DNA from: Okibacterium sp. HSC-33S16
Lineage (GTDB): Bacteria; Actinomycetota; Actinomycetes; Actinomycetales; Microbacteriaceae
Assembly (NCBI RefSeq): GCF_024171565.1
Contig: NZ_JALJZZ010000001.1
Coordinates: forward strand, 868,001 to 932,000
DNA length: 64,000 bases
Reading direction: 5' to 3'
The translations under genes and the position numbers were made by a program. Within the stretch, counting starts at the first letter, position 1. Every line of letters starts with the position of its first letter. Under the pieces are notes generated by a model, which had not been told where the DNA came from, made no database searches, and saw only the letters and a list, made by a program, of their open reading frames with translations. Shown piece by piece: positions 1 to 8,689 of the stretch.

Positions 1-1
1 C

Positions 2-1246
2 ACCCACTGGTTCCTCCGCACCCTCCGCGATTCGTCCGGAGTCGCCCAACGGCTGACACGGGTGTTGTCGGGCTGCCGCTTCATCGGAGAGCTGCTCGAC
101 CAGATCCCGGAGGCCGCGGCCTGGCTCGCAGATAACAAGGACCTGCACCCGCGCTCGTTGACCGCAATTGAAGACGAGATGCGGGCGATCCTGGCACGAC
201 ACGACACCGACGCGGCGGCCGCGCAGGCCATCCGTCGCGTGCGTCGGCGTGAGATCCTCCGGCTCGCTCTCGGTGGTGTGCTCGGCGTGACCGAGCTCCC
301 CGAGCTGAGCTCGGGGTTGACGGACATCACGACGGCAACGATTCGAGGCCTTCTCCGCCTGATCCGCCGGGCGGACGGGGTCGGCGAGGCAGACCTTGAG
401 TTCGCGGTGATCGGCATGGGACGATACGGGGGAGCGGAACTCGGCTTCGGCTCCGACGCCGACGTCATGTATGTCTATCGGGCCACGCGGCTCGACAACG
501 AACAGTCCCACAAAGCAGCGAACCGCATCGTCTCTGAACTCAATCGCCTGAGCGAAGATCACCGGCTCCCGCTCGACCTCGACATCGGTCTGCGCCCGGA
601 GGGCAAGAACGGCCCGGTTTCCCGCTCGTTGGACTCGTATCGCGCTTATTACGCCCGTTGGTCGTTGACCTGGGAGGCGCAAGCGCTCCTTCGCGCCCAG
701 GGCGTCGCTGGTGACGCAGAATTAATTGCCGATTTCGAGAAGGTCGCCGACGGCATCCGTTATCCCTCCGAAATTTCGGAGGCGGCCGTGCGGGAAGTGA
801 AACGCATTAAGGCTCGGGTCGAGAATGAGCGGCTGCCGCAGGGTGCCGACCCGTCTCGACACGTCAAACTCGGTCGCGGATCTCTCAGCGATGTGGAGTG
901 GTTCGTCCAACTCCTGCAGTTGGAACACGGAGCCCGCATTCCCGGTCTTCGAACGACGAGCACTCTGACGGCGCTGCGTGTTGCCCAGGAGAACGGCCTC
1001 GTTACGGTGGAGAGCGCAGAACGCTTGCGTGCGGCGTGGATCTTTGCATCTCGGTTGCGCTCTGCGATGACGCTGTGGCTGAACAAGACCACAGACGTTC
1101 TCCCCAGCGATCGGATGCAGCTTGACGGCATCGCCCGCGTGCTCGAGTACCCGCCGGGGTCGGCGGCGCAGCTCGAGGAAGATTATCTCGCTGTCACGAG
1201 GCGCGCACGGAGCGTCTTCGAGAAGAACTTCTACGGGAACCCGTAA
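2..1246 (+). CDS. glnE: Glutamine synthetase adenylyltransferase GlnE, C-terminal part (5' end outside window)
   Basis: The reading frame is open from the window edge, so this is the last 414 residues of a protein of roughly 1,000. GlnE attaches AMP to a tyrosine of glutamine synthetase when nitrogen is plentiful and removes it when nitrogen is scarce. The visible part holds the C-terminal nucleotidyltransferase (adenylylating) domain, recognised by GGAELGFGSDADVMYVY at window bases about 431-481, where the two aspartates of the GSDAD core bind metal. The helical tail after it ends in SVFEKNFYGNP. It runs convergently into glnA, its own substrate gene, with 95 bp between the stop codons. Family assignment is firm; the N-terminal deadenylylase half cannot be seen. 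Confidence 0.95.
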   Translation, partial: THWFLRTLRDSSGVAQRLTRVLSGCRFIGELLDQIPEAAAWLADNKDLHPRSLTAIEDEMRAILARHDTDAAAAQAIRRVRRREILRLALGGVLGVTELPELSSGLTDITTATIRGLLRLIRRADGVGEADLEFAVIGMGRYGGAELGFGSDADVMYVYRATRLDNEQSHKAANRIVSELNRLSEDHRLPLDLDIGLRPEGKNGPVSRSLDSYRAYYARWSLTWEAQALLRAQGVAGDAELIADFEKVADGIRYPSEISEAAVREVKRIKARVENERLPQGADPSRHVKLGRGSLSDVEWFVQLLQLEHGARIPGLRTTSTLTALRVAQENGLVTVESAERLRAAWIFASRLRSAMTLWLNKTTDVLPSDRMQLDGIARVLEYPPGSAAQLEEDYLAVTRRARSVFEKNFYGNP

Positions 1247-1299
1247 CGCTCAGCGCTGGCCAGGTCGGTGCAGGAGCGGTCGGAACGCGTTAACCACAA

Positions 1300-1327
1300 C
1301 TGGCCGCACCCCGAAGGGCACGGCCAG
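1300..1327. terminator. Hairpin between convergent glnE and glnA
   Basis: A 7-bp perfect stem (CTGGCCG/CGGCCAG) with a 14-nt loop lies between the two convergent stop codons. It has no T-run on either side, so it is a weak candidate for a shared bidirectional terminator. Confidence 0.4.
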
Positions 1328-1341
1328 TAGTGATGCGGGTC

Positions 1342-2766
1342 TTAGACGCCGTAGTAGAGCTCGAACTCGAACGGGTGCGGGCGCTGCGCGAGCGGCTTGA
1401 TCTCGTGCTCACGCTTGTAGTCGATCCACGTCTCGATCAGGTCGCGTGTGAACACGTTGCCCTGCAGGAGGAAGTCGTGGTCGGCTTCGAGGGCCTGGAG
1501 TGCGCCTTCGAGTGACGACGGCACCTGCGGGATGCTCTTCGCCTCTTCGGGGGGCAGCTCGTAGAGGTCCTTGTCGACGGGCTCGTGCGGCTCGATGCGG
1601 TTCTTGATTCCGTCGAGGCCAGCCATCAGCTGAGCGGCGAAGGCGAGGTACGGGTTACCCGAGGCGTCGGGGGCGCGGAACTCAATGCGCTTGGCCTTAG
1701 GGTTCGTTCCGGTAATCGGGATGCGGATCGATGCTGAGCGGTTACCGGCGGAGTACACCAGGTTGACCGGAGCTTCGAAGCCGGGCACGAGCCGGTGGTA
1801 GCTGTTGACGGTCGGGTTGGTGAACGCGAGCACAGCAGGGGCGTGCTTGAGCAGGCCACCGATGTACCAGCGGGCAACGTCGGACAGTCCGCCGTATCCG
1901 GCCTCGTCGTAGAACAGGGGCTGTCCGCCGTTCCAGAGGGACTGGTGGACGTGCATACCCGAGCCGTTGTCGCCGAAGAGCGGCTTCGGCATGAAGGTGG
2001 CCGTCTTGCCCCACTGGTGGGCGGTGTTCTTGACGATGTACTTGAACTTCAGGATGTCATCGGCGGAGTGGGTCATCGTGTCGAACCGGTAGTTGATCTC
2101 ACCCTGGCCTGCGGTGCCAACTTCGTGGTGGCTGCGCTCGAGAATCAGGCCGGCGTCGGAGAGCTTGAGGCAGATGTCGTCGCGCAGGTCAGCGTGCTGG
2201 TCGACCGGGCTGACGGGGAAGTAGCCACCCTTGTACGGCGTCTTGTTGGCGAGGTTTCCGCCGGGCTCTTCACGTCCGGAGTTCCAGGCGCCTTCGCTGG
2301 AGTCGACCGAGTAGGAGCTGGAGTGCTGGTTGATCTCGTAGCGTACGTCGTCGAAGATGTAGAACTCTGCCTCAGGCGCGAAGAACGCGGTGTCAGCGAT
2401 TCCCGTCGAAGCCAGGTACTTCTCAGCCTTCTTGGCCACCTGGCGCGGGTCCTTCGCATAGATCTCGCCATTACGGGGGTTGTAGATGTCGAAGATGATG
2501 ATGAGCGTGCGCTCGATGCGGAACGGGTCAATGTACGCCGTCGTCACATCGGGGATCAGCTGCATGTCCGACTCGTGGATGCTCGCGAATCCCCGGATCG
2601 ACGATCCGTCGAACAGCTGTCCGACCGTGAAGAACTCCTCGTCGACTGTCGATGCCGGGATGTTGAAGTGCTGCTGAACACCGGGAAGATCGGTGAATCG
2701 GATGTCGACGAACTTAACGTCGGTGTCCTTGATGAACTTAAGCACCTCGGATGAATCGCTGAACAT
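1342..2766 (-). CDS. glnA: Glutamine synthetase, type I
   Basis: This 474-residue cytoplasmic enzyme condenses glutamate and ammonia with ATP to glutamine. It is the usual length for bacterial GSI; the dodecameric assembly is known from the family. [10 protein letters not shown] and the later NRSASIRIP are GSI active-site signatures. DLYELPPEE near residue 402 is the tyrosine site that GlnE adenylylates, placing the protein in the regulated GSI-beta class. I chose the ATG giving [11 protein letters not shown] because it has the family length and a GGAG Shine-Dalgarno 9 nt upstream. An upstream in-frame start would add 14 unconserved residues. The upstream gap carries a complete GlnR-type operator, so transcription should respond to nitrogen. 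Confidence 0.97.
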   Translation of the reverse strand: MFSDSSEVLKFIKDTDVKFVDIRFTDLPGVQQHFNIPASTVDEEFFTVGQLFDGSSIRGFASIHESDMQLIPDVTTAYIDPFRIERTLIIIFDIYNPRNGEIYAKDPRQVAKKAEKYLASTGIADTAFFAPEAEFYIFDDVRYEINQHSSSYSVDSSEGAWNSGREEPGGNLANKTPYKGGYFPVSPVDQHADLRDDICLKLSDAGLILERSHHEVGTAGQGEINYRFDTMTHSADDILKFKYIVKNTAHQWGKTATFMPKPLFGDNGSGMHVHQSLWNGGQPLFYDEAGYGGLSDVARWYIGGLLKHAPAVLAFTNPTVNSYHRLVPGFEAPVNLVYSAGNRSASIRIPITGTNPKAKRIEFRAPDASGNPYLAFAAQLMAGLDGIKNRIEPHEPVDKDLYELPPEEAKSIPQVPSSLEGALQALEADHDFLLQGNVFTRDLIETWIDYKREHEIKPLAQRPHPFEFELYYGV

Positions 2767-2839
2767 ATGGAGAACTCCAAAAGAAGGTTGGTACCGAGAA
2801 GACTGCAACCTGCAGCCTCTTGAAGGGTATGCACCCGGG

Positions 2840-2877
2840 GTTACCCGCCAGTGACACCCATGTTTCTGGCATGTTAC
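2840..2877 (-). promoter_or_regulatory. GlnR-type operator upstream of glnA
   Basis: Read on the minus strand, the region is GTAAC-N6-GAAAC-N6-GTCAC-N6-GTAAC. This is the GTnAC-N6-GAAAC-N6-GTnAC-N6-GAAAC layout known for the actinobacterial nitrogen regulator GlnR, with exact 6-bp spacing throughout and only the last half-site degenerate. It sits 74 bp before the glnA start. A TACCCT that could be a -10 lies about 10 bp downstream of it. The operator also lies beside the -10 of the divergent RDD gene. No glnR gene is in the window. Confidence 0.8.
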
Positions 2878-2892
2878 ACGTCTCGTGGCCCG

Positions 2893-2898
2893 TAGGAT
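2893..2898 (+). promoter_or_regulatory. -10 element TAGGAT, likely leaderless promoter of the RDD gene
   Basis: TAGGAT fits the actinobacterial TANNNT consensus and ends exactly 6 nt before the ATG, so transcription would begin at or next to the start codon. There is no Shine-Dalgarno sequence. Confidence 0.5.
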
Positions 2899-2904
2899 TT
2901 AACA

Positions 2905-3333
2905 ATGCCTGCGAACACCCGACCTCCAGCTTCATCCGGCGACATTGCGCCGAGCCGATACCCGGGGGAGCGTCTGGGGCTTCCCGAGCGTGGGCAGCAC
3001 AGCGTTGCCCGTGCGGGACGTCGCATCGGCGCGCTCGTCGTGGACTGGGGATTGGCCATGCTGGTGTCGGCGATGTTCTTCAGCTCTGAAGCTTGGGCGA
3101 ACACCGCACTTTTCGCGATCATGCAGATCGTTTTCCTGCCCACACTCGGCGGAAGCCTCGGCCACCGCCTCTGGGGGCTGCGGCTCATCCGTGTGACGGG
3201 TGGCTGGGTGGGAGCGTGGCGGCCGCTCGTACGCACGCTTCTGCTCGTGATCGTGGTGCCCGCGCTGGTCTGGGATTCAGACCAGCGCGGTTTCCACGAC
3301 AAGGTGGCGGGAACGGTACTTATCCGCGCCTGA
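2905..3333 (+). CDS. RDD family membrane protein
   Basis: This 142-residue protein has the RDD-domain arrangement: an N-terminal amphipathic stretch with an Arg-Arg pair (ARAGRRIGALVVDW, about residues 36-49), then hydrophobic segments near residues 43-60, 65-80 and 105-122, with the LGHRLWGLRLIR loop between them. The RDD family is found in many bacterial membranes; members have been linked to ion or sodium/proton exchange but most are uncharacterised. The N-terminal 35 residues are proline- and serine-rich and probably cytoplasmic. It is divergent from glnA and shares its promoter region, so the GlnR operator might also affect it. No specific substrate can be assigned. Confidence 0.85.
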   Translation: MPANTRPPASSGDIAPSRYPGERLGLPERGQHSVARAGRRIGALVVDWGLAMLVSAMFFSSEAWANTALFAIMQIVFLPTLGGSLGHRLWGLRLIRVTGGWVGAWRPLVRTLLLVIVVPALVWDSDQRGFHDKVAGTVLIRA

Positions 3334-3356
3334 GAGGGTGTGCGGCTCAGGAAAAG

Positions 3357-4067
3357 TTACCTGGCGCGCTGCGGCTTCACCTTGAACGGGTCGACACCCT
3401 TCGGAATGGGAAGTCCGGTGGAGCTGAGCGAGGACAGACGGTTCATTACCGCGAGGGTCTCAGGCTTGGTCAGGGTCGGCTTCACCTTGCGGACCGAACG
3501 AGTGAGCTTGTAGAGCGGCACAGAGTCCTCGTCCGGACCAACGAACAACACGGTAACCGGGACGTTCGGAAGAACGCGGTTCACCTTACGCTTTTCGTCT
3601 TCAACGAGACGCGATGCGCGCGAGCGTGGGCCTTCTCCGACCAGAACGACACCGCCGCGACCGACCGCGCGGTATACGGCATCCTGCGTCTTCGCGTTTG
3701 CATTTACGGGCATTTCGCTACCCTGCCATCCACGCGGAAGCGAGCTGCGGAACACCGCCCCCACAGCACCAGGCTGACCGGAGATCTGGCTGTATGCGGC
3801 TTTTTCGGCTTTGCGGCCGAGGATAATCATGGCCGCGAGGATACCGGCGAGGACGCCTGCGATGATCCAGAGGACCATGCCGAAGACGCTGCCGCCGGAG
3901 ATCAGGAAGGCGAGCACGACGGAAATCGCAATGCTTCCGACGAATCCGAGGAGGATCCACCAGACAGCTGTCTTGTCGTAGCGGCGGGTCATTTGGAACA
4001 CCTGCCACATTTGCTTCAAGCGGCCTGGTTCCTTCGCAGCCTTAGCTGGCTTTTCTTTGCGTGCCAT
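3357..4067 (-). CDS. DUF4191 domain-containing membrane protein
   Basis: This 236-residue protein belongs to the actinobacterial DUF4191 family, which has no assigned function. After a Lys/Ala-rich cytoplasmic N-terminus come two hydrophobic segments (about residues 35-58 and 63-84), then a soluble C-terminal domain of about 150 residues rich in basic residues (VEDEKRKVNRVLPNVPV and SVRKVKPTLTKPETL). The start codon gives the usual MARKEKPAK-type beginning. In many actinobacteria this gene lies close to glnA and the lipoate synthesis genes; here glnA is close but lipA/lipB are not in the window. It is convergent with the RDD gene, with 23 bp between stops. Confidence 0.85.
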   Translation of the reverse strand: MARKEKPAKAAKEPGRLKQMWQVFQMTRRYDKTAVWWILLGFVGSIAISVVLAFLISGGSVFGMVLWIIAGVLAGILAAMIILGRKAEKAAYSQISGQPGAVGAVFRSSLPRGWQGSEMPVNANAKTQDAVYRAVGRGGVVLVGEGPRSRASRLVEDEKRKVNRVLPNVPVTVLFVGPDEDSVPLYKLTRSVRKVKPTLTKPETLAVMNRLSSLSSTGLPIPKGVDPFKVKPQRAR

Positions 4068-4248
4068 GCCTTCAAGGATACCGGCATCCGGACCCCTCGA
4101 ATGTGCCGGACTGCGCGCTCACCGCGAACGGGCATTTCCTGAACTGTTCCCTGACCGCCGCGGGTTGCTCACAACAGACCGGGGCGCGTCACGGGGCTCA
4201 GAGTGTGTCTGGAACAATCTCAGGCACGGGCCGCGAAAGGCGACGAAC

Positions 4249-5700
4249 GTGAAGAATCCTGGGCCGGCAACGGCGGCGGTAGCATCTCTCCCCGAGACAG
4301 AGTTGTGCGGCTTTCGGCTCGTACGGATTATCAGCCACAACGCGACAGTAACGTCGTGGGTGGCCAGCCCAAGTGGCCACGGCACCGGGCACGATCCGGA
4401 GGACGCGACGCCCCTCGAAGGATCTGTGACGCTGAGCAGGTTCACAGAGGTCGGCGCCGCCGCCATTCCGCCCGCCATGCTGAGCGTTTCGTCGTCGTTT
4501 CTGCAGCGAGCCCTCGACGTGGCGACCGACGGCAGCGGTGCCGTGGTGCTGATCACCGAGCGAACGCACGGTACCCTCGCGGAGCTGTTCGACCTGCGGA
4601 CAGCGGTGCGCCTGGGGGAGGCGGTGACGATCCTCGCTCCCGTGGCGGCGGGTATCCATGCGTTGCATCGTGAGGGATATACCCACGGCGGCCTCTCACC
4701 CGCCACTGTGGCGTTCACATCGGATGGCCGACCGCTTGTGACGCTGCTCTCGGACACCATGTCTTCTGCACCAGCCTGTACCGAGGAGAGTGACCTCGCA
4801 GACCTCAGGAAGCTCATCAGCCTCGTGCTCGGTCGGAGTGACGCCGCAGGGAGCGAGCCGGTCGAGGCGCTCCTCCGCTGGCTCGAGCGAAGCGACGCCC
4901 CTCGGCTGACACCCGACTTTTTCACCCAACTCGACCTGCGGCTCTTTGCACTCGCGGAGCCCGCGCCCATTTCGTTCGCAGCAGAGTCGGCCGACGTGAG
5001 AACTCGTGCGGAATCACCGGTGGCTGCGTTCCACATTCTGCGGGAGCGCACACGAGAAGACCGAGGGACAGCGGACGCCGGCGATCGAGTACCGCGGTTC
5101 CTCGCTGGACTCGGATCCTGGGCGGAGGCCGTGGGTGGTTTCTCGATGAGCGACAACCTCAGATCGCGATTCGCCGGTATTGGGGGCTGGCTCGCCCGCA
5201 CTCTTCGGGGGCGGGCAGCGGTCCTCATTGTCGGAACGGCGGTTGCCATGGTGGCGGTGTGGGGCGGTCTTGCGCTTGTGCCGGCTGCCGACACACCCAC
5301 GAACGCCGCCGATCGGGGGAGCAATGTCGAACCTGTAGCGAACGTCGCAGCGACGAACGCGGAGACAACGGCAATTGAGTCGGACGACCCGATCCCCGCG
5401 CTCGTGGGTTTGCTTGCCCTGCGATCCCGTTGCCTGCAGAGCGGCAACGATGGGTGCCTGAATATCGTGGACGAACCCAACTCTGCGGCCGAGGCAACGG
5501 ACCAGCACGCAATGGATGTGTCTGGCGAGACGTTTCTCCCGTTGCCGATCGAGCCGGCCCAGGCGGAGCTGCTGCAACGCACCGGGCATGCTGCGCTTTT
5601 TCGGGTTAAGCCCGGCGGCAAAGAAAGCCAGCCGGTGCTCGTCCTCATCATGAAGACGACCACCGGCTGGCGGGTCCGGGACCTTGCGGTGCCGGGATAA
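4249..5700 (+). CDS. Membrane-anchored protein kinase-like protein, probable pseudokinase
   Basis: The protein has 483 residues when started at the GTG preceded by GAAAGG at 9 nt. Residues about 20-235 look like a degenerate Ser/Thr protein kinase domain. GYTHGGLSP (residues 143-151) stands where active kinases have HRDLKP, so the catalytic aspartate is missing. No DFG motif follows (VTLLSD instead), and the glycine loop and lysine cannot be recognised. One transmembrane helix lies at about 323-344, followed by a roughly 140-residue domain that should be outside the cell. Such an arrangement fits a sensor or scaffold rather than an enzyme. It is convergent with sucB, with only 9 bp between stops. 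The kinase assignment rests on the HxxLxP motif and layout, so it is moderate. Confidence 0.65.
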   Translation: MKNPGPATAAVASLPETELCGFRLVRIISHNATVTSWVASPSGHGTGHDPEDATPLEGSVTLSRFTEVGAAAIPPAMLSVSSSFLQRALDVATDGSGAVVLITERTHGTLAELFDLRTAVRLGEAVTILAPVAAGIHALHREGYTHGGLSPATVAFTSDGRPLVTLLSDTMSSAPACTEESDLADLRKLISLVLGRSDAAGSEPVEALLRWLERSDAPRLTPDFFTQLDLRLFALAEPAPISFAAESADVRTRAESPVAAFHILRERTREDRGTADAGDRVPRFLAGLGSWAEAVGGFSMSDNLRSRFAGIGGWLARTLRGRAAVLIVGTAVAMVAVWGGLALVPAADTPTNAADRGSNVEPVANVAATNAETTAIESDDPIPALVGLLALRSRCLQSGNDGCLNIVDEPNSAAEATDQHAMDVSGETFLPLPIEPAQAELLQRTGHAALFRVKPGGKESQPVLVLIMKTTTGWRVRDLAVPG

Positions 5701-5709
5701 CTGTTGTTG

Positions 5710-7149
5710 CTAGATGCCCAGGTCAGCTTCGAATGCGCCTGCCTCAAGACGGTTCTTGACCGCAACAAGGTAACCAGCGGCATCCGCACCATCAACGATG
5801 CGGTGATCGTACGACAGTGCAAGGTAGACCATTGAGCGGATAGCGATTGCTTCCTGGCCGGCAGCCTTCACCACGATGGGACGCTTGACGACAATGCCCG
5901 TTCCGAGGATCGCCGATTGCGGCAGGAACACGACAGGGGTGTCGAAGAGGGCGCCACGCGAACCGGTGTTTGTCACCGTGAAGGTGCCACCGGAGAGCTC
6001 GTCTGGCTTGAGCTTGTTGGCGCGGGTGCGCTCGGCGAGGTCCGCAATCTGAGCGGCAGTCTCGGCGATGTTCAGGTCAGTTGCGCTGCGCACAACCGGC
6101 GTGAGCAGTCCGCGCTCGGTGTCAACCGCGATCGAGATGTTCTCGTGGTCGGGGTAGACGATCGAGTCGCCGTCAACGGTGGCGTTGATCACGGGGAACG
6201 CGGTCAGTGCCTCGGCAGCTGCCTTCACAAAGAACGGCAGGAACGACAGCTTGTTGCCGGTCTTCGAGAGGAAGTCAGCCTTAACCTTGTCGCGAAGCGC
6301 CGCGATGTTGGTGACGTCGACCTCGATCACCGTGGTGAGCTGAGCGGAGGTCTGCATCGACTGTACGGCGCGCTCGGCGACGACCTTGCGCAGGCGAGAC
6401 ATCGGCTGCGTGGTTCCGCGCAGCGGCGAAATCTCGAGCGGTGCAGCCTTGGCAGGTGCCGTCGAAGCGGATGCTGCCTGGCCGGCCTGCAGGACGTCTT
6501 CCTTGCGAATGCGGCCGCCGACACCGGTGCCGGTGATTGTCGACAGGTCGACACCCTGCTGGTTGGCGAGGCGACGCACGAGAGGAGTGACGTATCCGCC
6601 ACCGAGCGACTCGCCAACGGCGGGAGCGGACGGCTGTGCTGCCGGGGCAGCAGGAGCGGGCGCGGGAGCCGAAGGTGCTGCCGGGGCAGGGGCCGGGGCG
6701 GCAGGCGCCTGGGCGGCGGGAGCCGGCTCGGGAGCTGCGGGAGCGGGCGGTGCTGGAGCATCGGCGGGTGCCTCAGCGGGAGCTGCTTCAGCTTCCTCCG
6801 GAACCTCGGTCGACGGCTGAACCGACGGCGACTCTTCTTCCTGTGCCTCGGCTGCGGGCTCTTCCGACTCGGCCTCAGCGGCCGGTTCGGCGTCGCCAGC
6901 CGGCGCCGATGAACCGTCGCCGATCTTGACGAGGGCTGTACCGACCTCTACCGTTTCGTCTTCCTGAACGAGGATCTCTTCGATAACCCCGGCAACCGGC
7001 GATGGGATCTCGGTGTCGACCTTGTCGGTCGATACCTCGAGTAGAGGCTCGTCGACTTCGACGCGATCCCCGACGTTCTTCAGCCAGCGGGTGACCGTAC
7101 CCTCGGTGACACTCTCGCCGAGTGCCGGAAGGCTTACGGATTCTGACAT
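5710..7149 (-). CDS. sucB: 2-oxo acid dehydrogenase E2 (dihydrolipoamide acyltransferase; SucB/DlaT type)
   Basis: This 479-residue E2 core subunit transfers acyl groups from lipoyl-lysine to CoA in a 2-oxoacid dehydrogenase complex. It has one lipoyl domain (residues 1-80, lipoylated Lys43 in STDKVDTEI) and an Ala/Pro-rich swinging linker of about 95 residues (84-178). The peripheral-subunit-binding domain follows (about 187-222, GRIRKEDVL), then the catalytic domain ending in SYDHRIVDGADA with His449 and Asp453 as catalytic pair. A good AAGGAGA ribosome site precedes the start. lpdA lies 71 bp upstream on the same strand, so E2 and E3 are made together. In actinobacteria this protein is usually annotated as succinyltransferase but serves pyruvate dehydrogenase; which substrate it uses here is not decided by sequence. 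Confidence 0.93.
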   Translation of the reverse strand: MSESVSLPALGESVTEGTVTRWLKNVGDRVEVDEPLLEVSTDKVDTEIPSPVAGVIEEILVQEDETVEVGTALVKIGDGSSAPAGDAEPAAEAESEEPAAEAQEEESPSVQPSTEVPEEAEAAPAEAPADAPAPPAPAAPEPAPAAQAPAAPAPAPAAPSAPAPAPAAPAAQPSAPAVGESLGGGYVTPLVRRLANQQGVDLSTITGTGVGGRIRKEDVLQAGQAASASTAPAKAAPLEISPLRGTTQPMSRLRKVVAERAVQSMQTSAQLTTVIEVDVTNIAALRDKVKADFLSKTGNKLSFLPFFVKAAAEALTAFPVINATVDGDSIVYPDHENISIAVDTERGLLTPVVRSATDLNIAETAAQIADLAERTRANKLKPDELSGGTFTVTNTGSRGALFDTPVVFLPQSAILGTGIVVKRPIVVKAAGQEAIAIRSMVYLALSYDHRIVDGADAAGYLVAVKNRLEAGAFEADLGI

Positions 7150-7220
7150 GACCTTGTCTCCTTTGAAACCAATTCTTGCTATGTGAGCTTAGTAACGAAC
7201 GCGCCCGCGGCGGGCGAGAA

Positions 7221-8594
7221 CTAAAGTGCGTGCAACGGCTTTCCTGCAAGAGCGAGGAACGCTTCGCCGAGTGCTTCGCTCTGGGTGGGGTGAGCGTGGA
7301 TGAGAGGAGCAAGGTCCTCCGGGTACGCTTCCCAGTTCACCGCGAGCTGGCCTTCGGTGATGAGTTCTCCGACTCGGGCACCGATCATGTGGACGCCGAC
7401 GACGGGACCGTCGATGACCCGGACGACCTTGACGTTTCCGGTCGTGCCGATGATCTCGCTCTTGCCGTTGCCGGCGAGGTTGAAGTCGTATGCCTTGATC
7501 TTGTCGGCGCCGTACTGCTCAGCAGCCTTCGCTTCGCTGAGACCAACAGAGGCGACCTCGGGGTCGCAGTAGGTGACCTTCGGGATGTTGACGTCGGGGA
7601 TCAGAACGGGCTTGAGGCCCGCAATTTCCTCAACAGCGAAGATGCCCTGCTGGAATCCGCGGTGTGCGAGCTGGAGGCCGGGAACGATGTCGCCGACTGC
7701 GTACAGACCCGGGATGTTGGTCTCGAGGCGCTCGTTGGTGATGACAAAGCCACGGTCCATGGTGACGCCGACCTCTTCGTAGCCGAGGTTGGCCGTCGAC
7801 GGTCCGCGACCGACGGCGACGAGAAGAAGCTCGGCCTCAATCGTGGTGCCGTTCTCGAGGGTGACGACAACGCCGGACTCGTCCTGGGTGACCGACTGGA
7901 AGCGAATTCCCAGCGAGTAGTTGATGCCGCGCTTACGGAACGCGCGCTCAAGGCCCTTGCTGATCGACTCGTCCTCGTTGGGAACCAGGTGGGGGAGCGC
8001 CTCAATGATCGTGACATCGGAGCCGAAGGACTTCCAGACGCTTGCGAACTCAACACCGATGACGCCGCCACCGAGCACTGCGACCTTCTTGGGGACGAAG
8101 TCCAGCTGAAGTGCGTGCTCGCTCGTGATGACGCGGCCGCCGATCTCCAGTCCAGGAAGCGAACGGCTGTACGAGCCGGTGGCGAGGATGACGTTCTTAC
8201 CGGTCACCGTCGTGTCGCCCACCTGAACGGTCGTCGGGGAGGTCAAACGGCCTTCACCCTCAATGACCGTGATGCCGCGGGCCTTGATCAGTCCCTGAAG
8301 ACCCTTGTACTTCTTGGCGACAATGCCTTCGCGGTACGTGGTCACGCCAGCAATGTCGATGCTGTCGAAAGTCGCATTGACACCGTACTTCGACGACTCG
8401 CGGGAGACGTCAGCAACTTCAGCGGAATGCAGAAGGGCTTTGGTTGGAATGCAGCCGCGGTGGAGGCAGGTGCCACCGAGCTTGTCTTTCTCTACAAGTC
8501 CGACGGTGAATCCGAGTTCGCTCGCGCGCAAAGCCGCTGCGTAACCACCACTTCCACCACCGAGAATGACGATGTCAAAATTCTGCTCCGACAC
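7221..8594 (-). CDS. lpdA: Dihydrolipoyl dehydrogenase (E3)
   Basis: This 457-residue flavoprotein re-oxidises dihydrolipoyl groups of 2-oxoacid dehydrogenase complexes with NAD+. The FAD-binding GGGSGG lies at residues 12-17. The redox-active disulfide is GGTCLHRGCIPTK (Cys43 and Cys48), the NAD-binding loop is VLGGGVIGVE, and the second FAD motif is GLYAVGDIV. The C-terminal HAHPTQSEALGEA contains the His/Glu pair that acts as base. The GTG start follows GAGGGAG at 8 nt. It lies between pepA and sucB, all on the minus strand. Confidence 0.96.
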   Translation of the reverse strand: MSEQNFDIVILGGGSGGYAAALRASELGFTVGLVEKDKLGGTCLHRGCIPTKALLHSAEVADVSRESSKYGVNATFDSIDIAGVTTYREGIVAKKYKGLQGLIKARGITVIEGEGRLTSPTTVQVGDTTVTGKNVILATGSYSRSLPGLEIGGRVITSEHALQLDFVPKKVAVLGGGVIGVEFASVWKSFGSDVTIIEALPHLVPNEDESISKGLERAFRKRGINYSLGIRFQSVTQDESGVVVTLENGTTIEAELLLVAVGRGPSTANLGYEEVGVTMDRGFVITNERLETNIPGLYAVGDIVPGLQLAHRGFQQGIFAVEEIAGLKPVLIPDVNIPKVTYCDPEVASVGLSEAKAAEQYGADKIKAYDFNLAGNGKSEIIGTTGNVKVVRVIDGPVVGVHMIGARVGELITEGQLAVNWEAYPEDLAPLIHAHPTQSEALGEAFLALAGKPLHAL

Positions 8595-8689
8595 TGAGTT
8601 ACTCCCTCGTGCATCTGGTTCATGCGTAAGTCGCCTCCCTGGGTCGGGCAGGCAACGCTCTAGGGCCTTTTACCGCCCATACGACCTTA

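Noticed and set aside
6617-6898. Repetitive GC-rich tract in sucB as a DNA repeat array
   Set aside because: It is the Ala/Pro linker of the E2 protein; the repetition follows codon composition and has no fixed unit.
5917-8597. Long open frames on the plus strand opposite sucB and lpdA as extra genes
   Set aside because: They have no ribosome sites, no recognisable domains, and mirror the third-position GC of the true genes.
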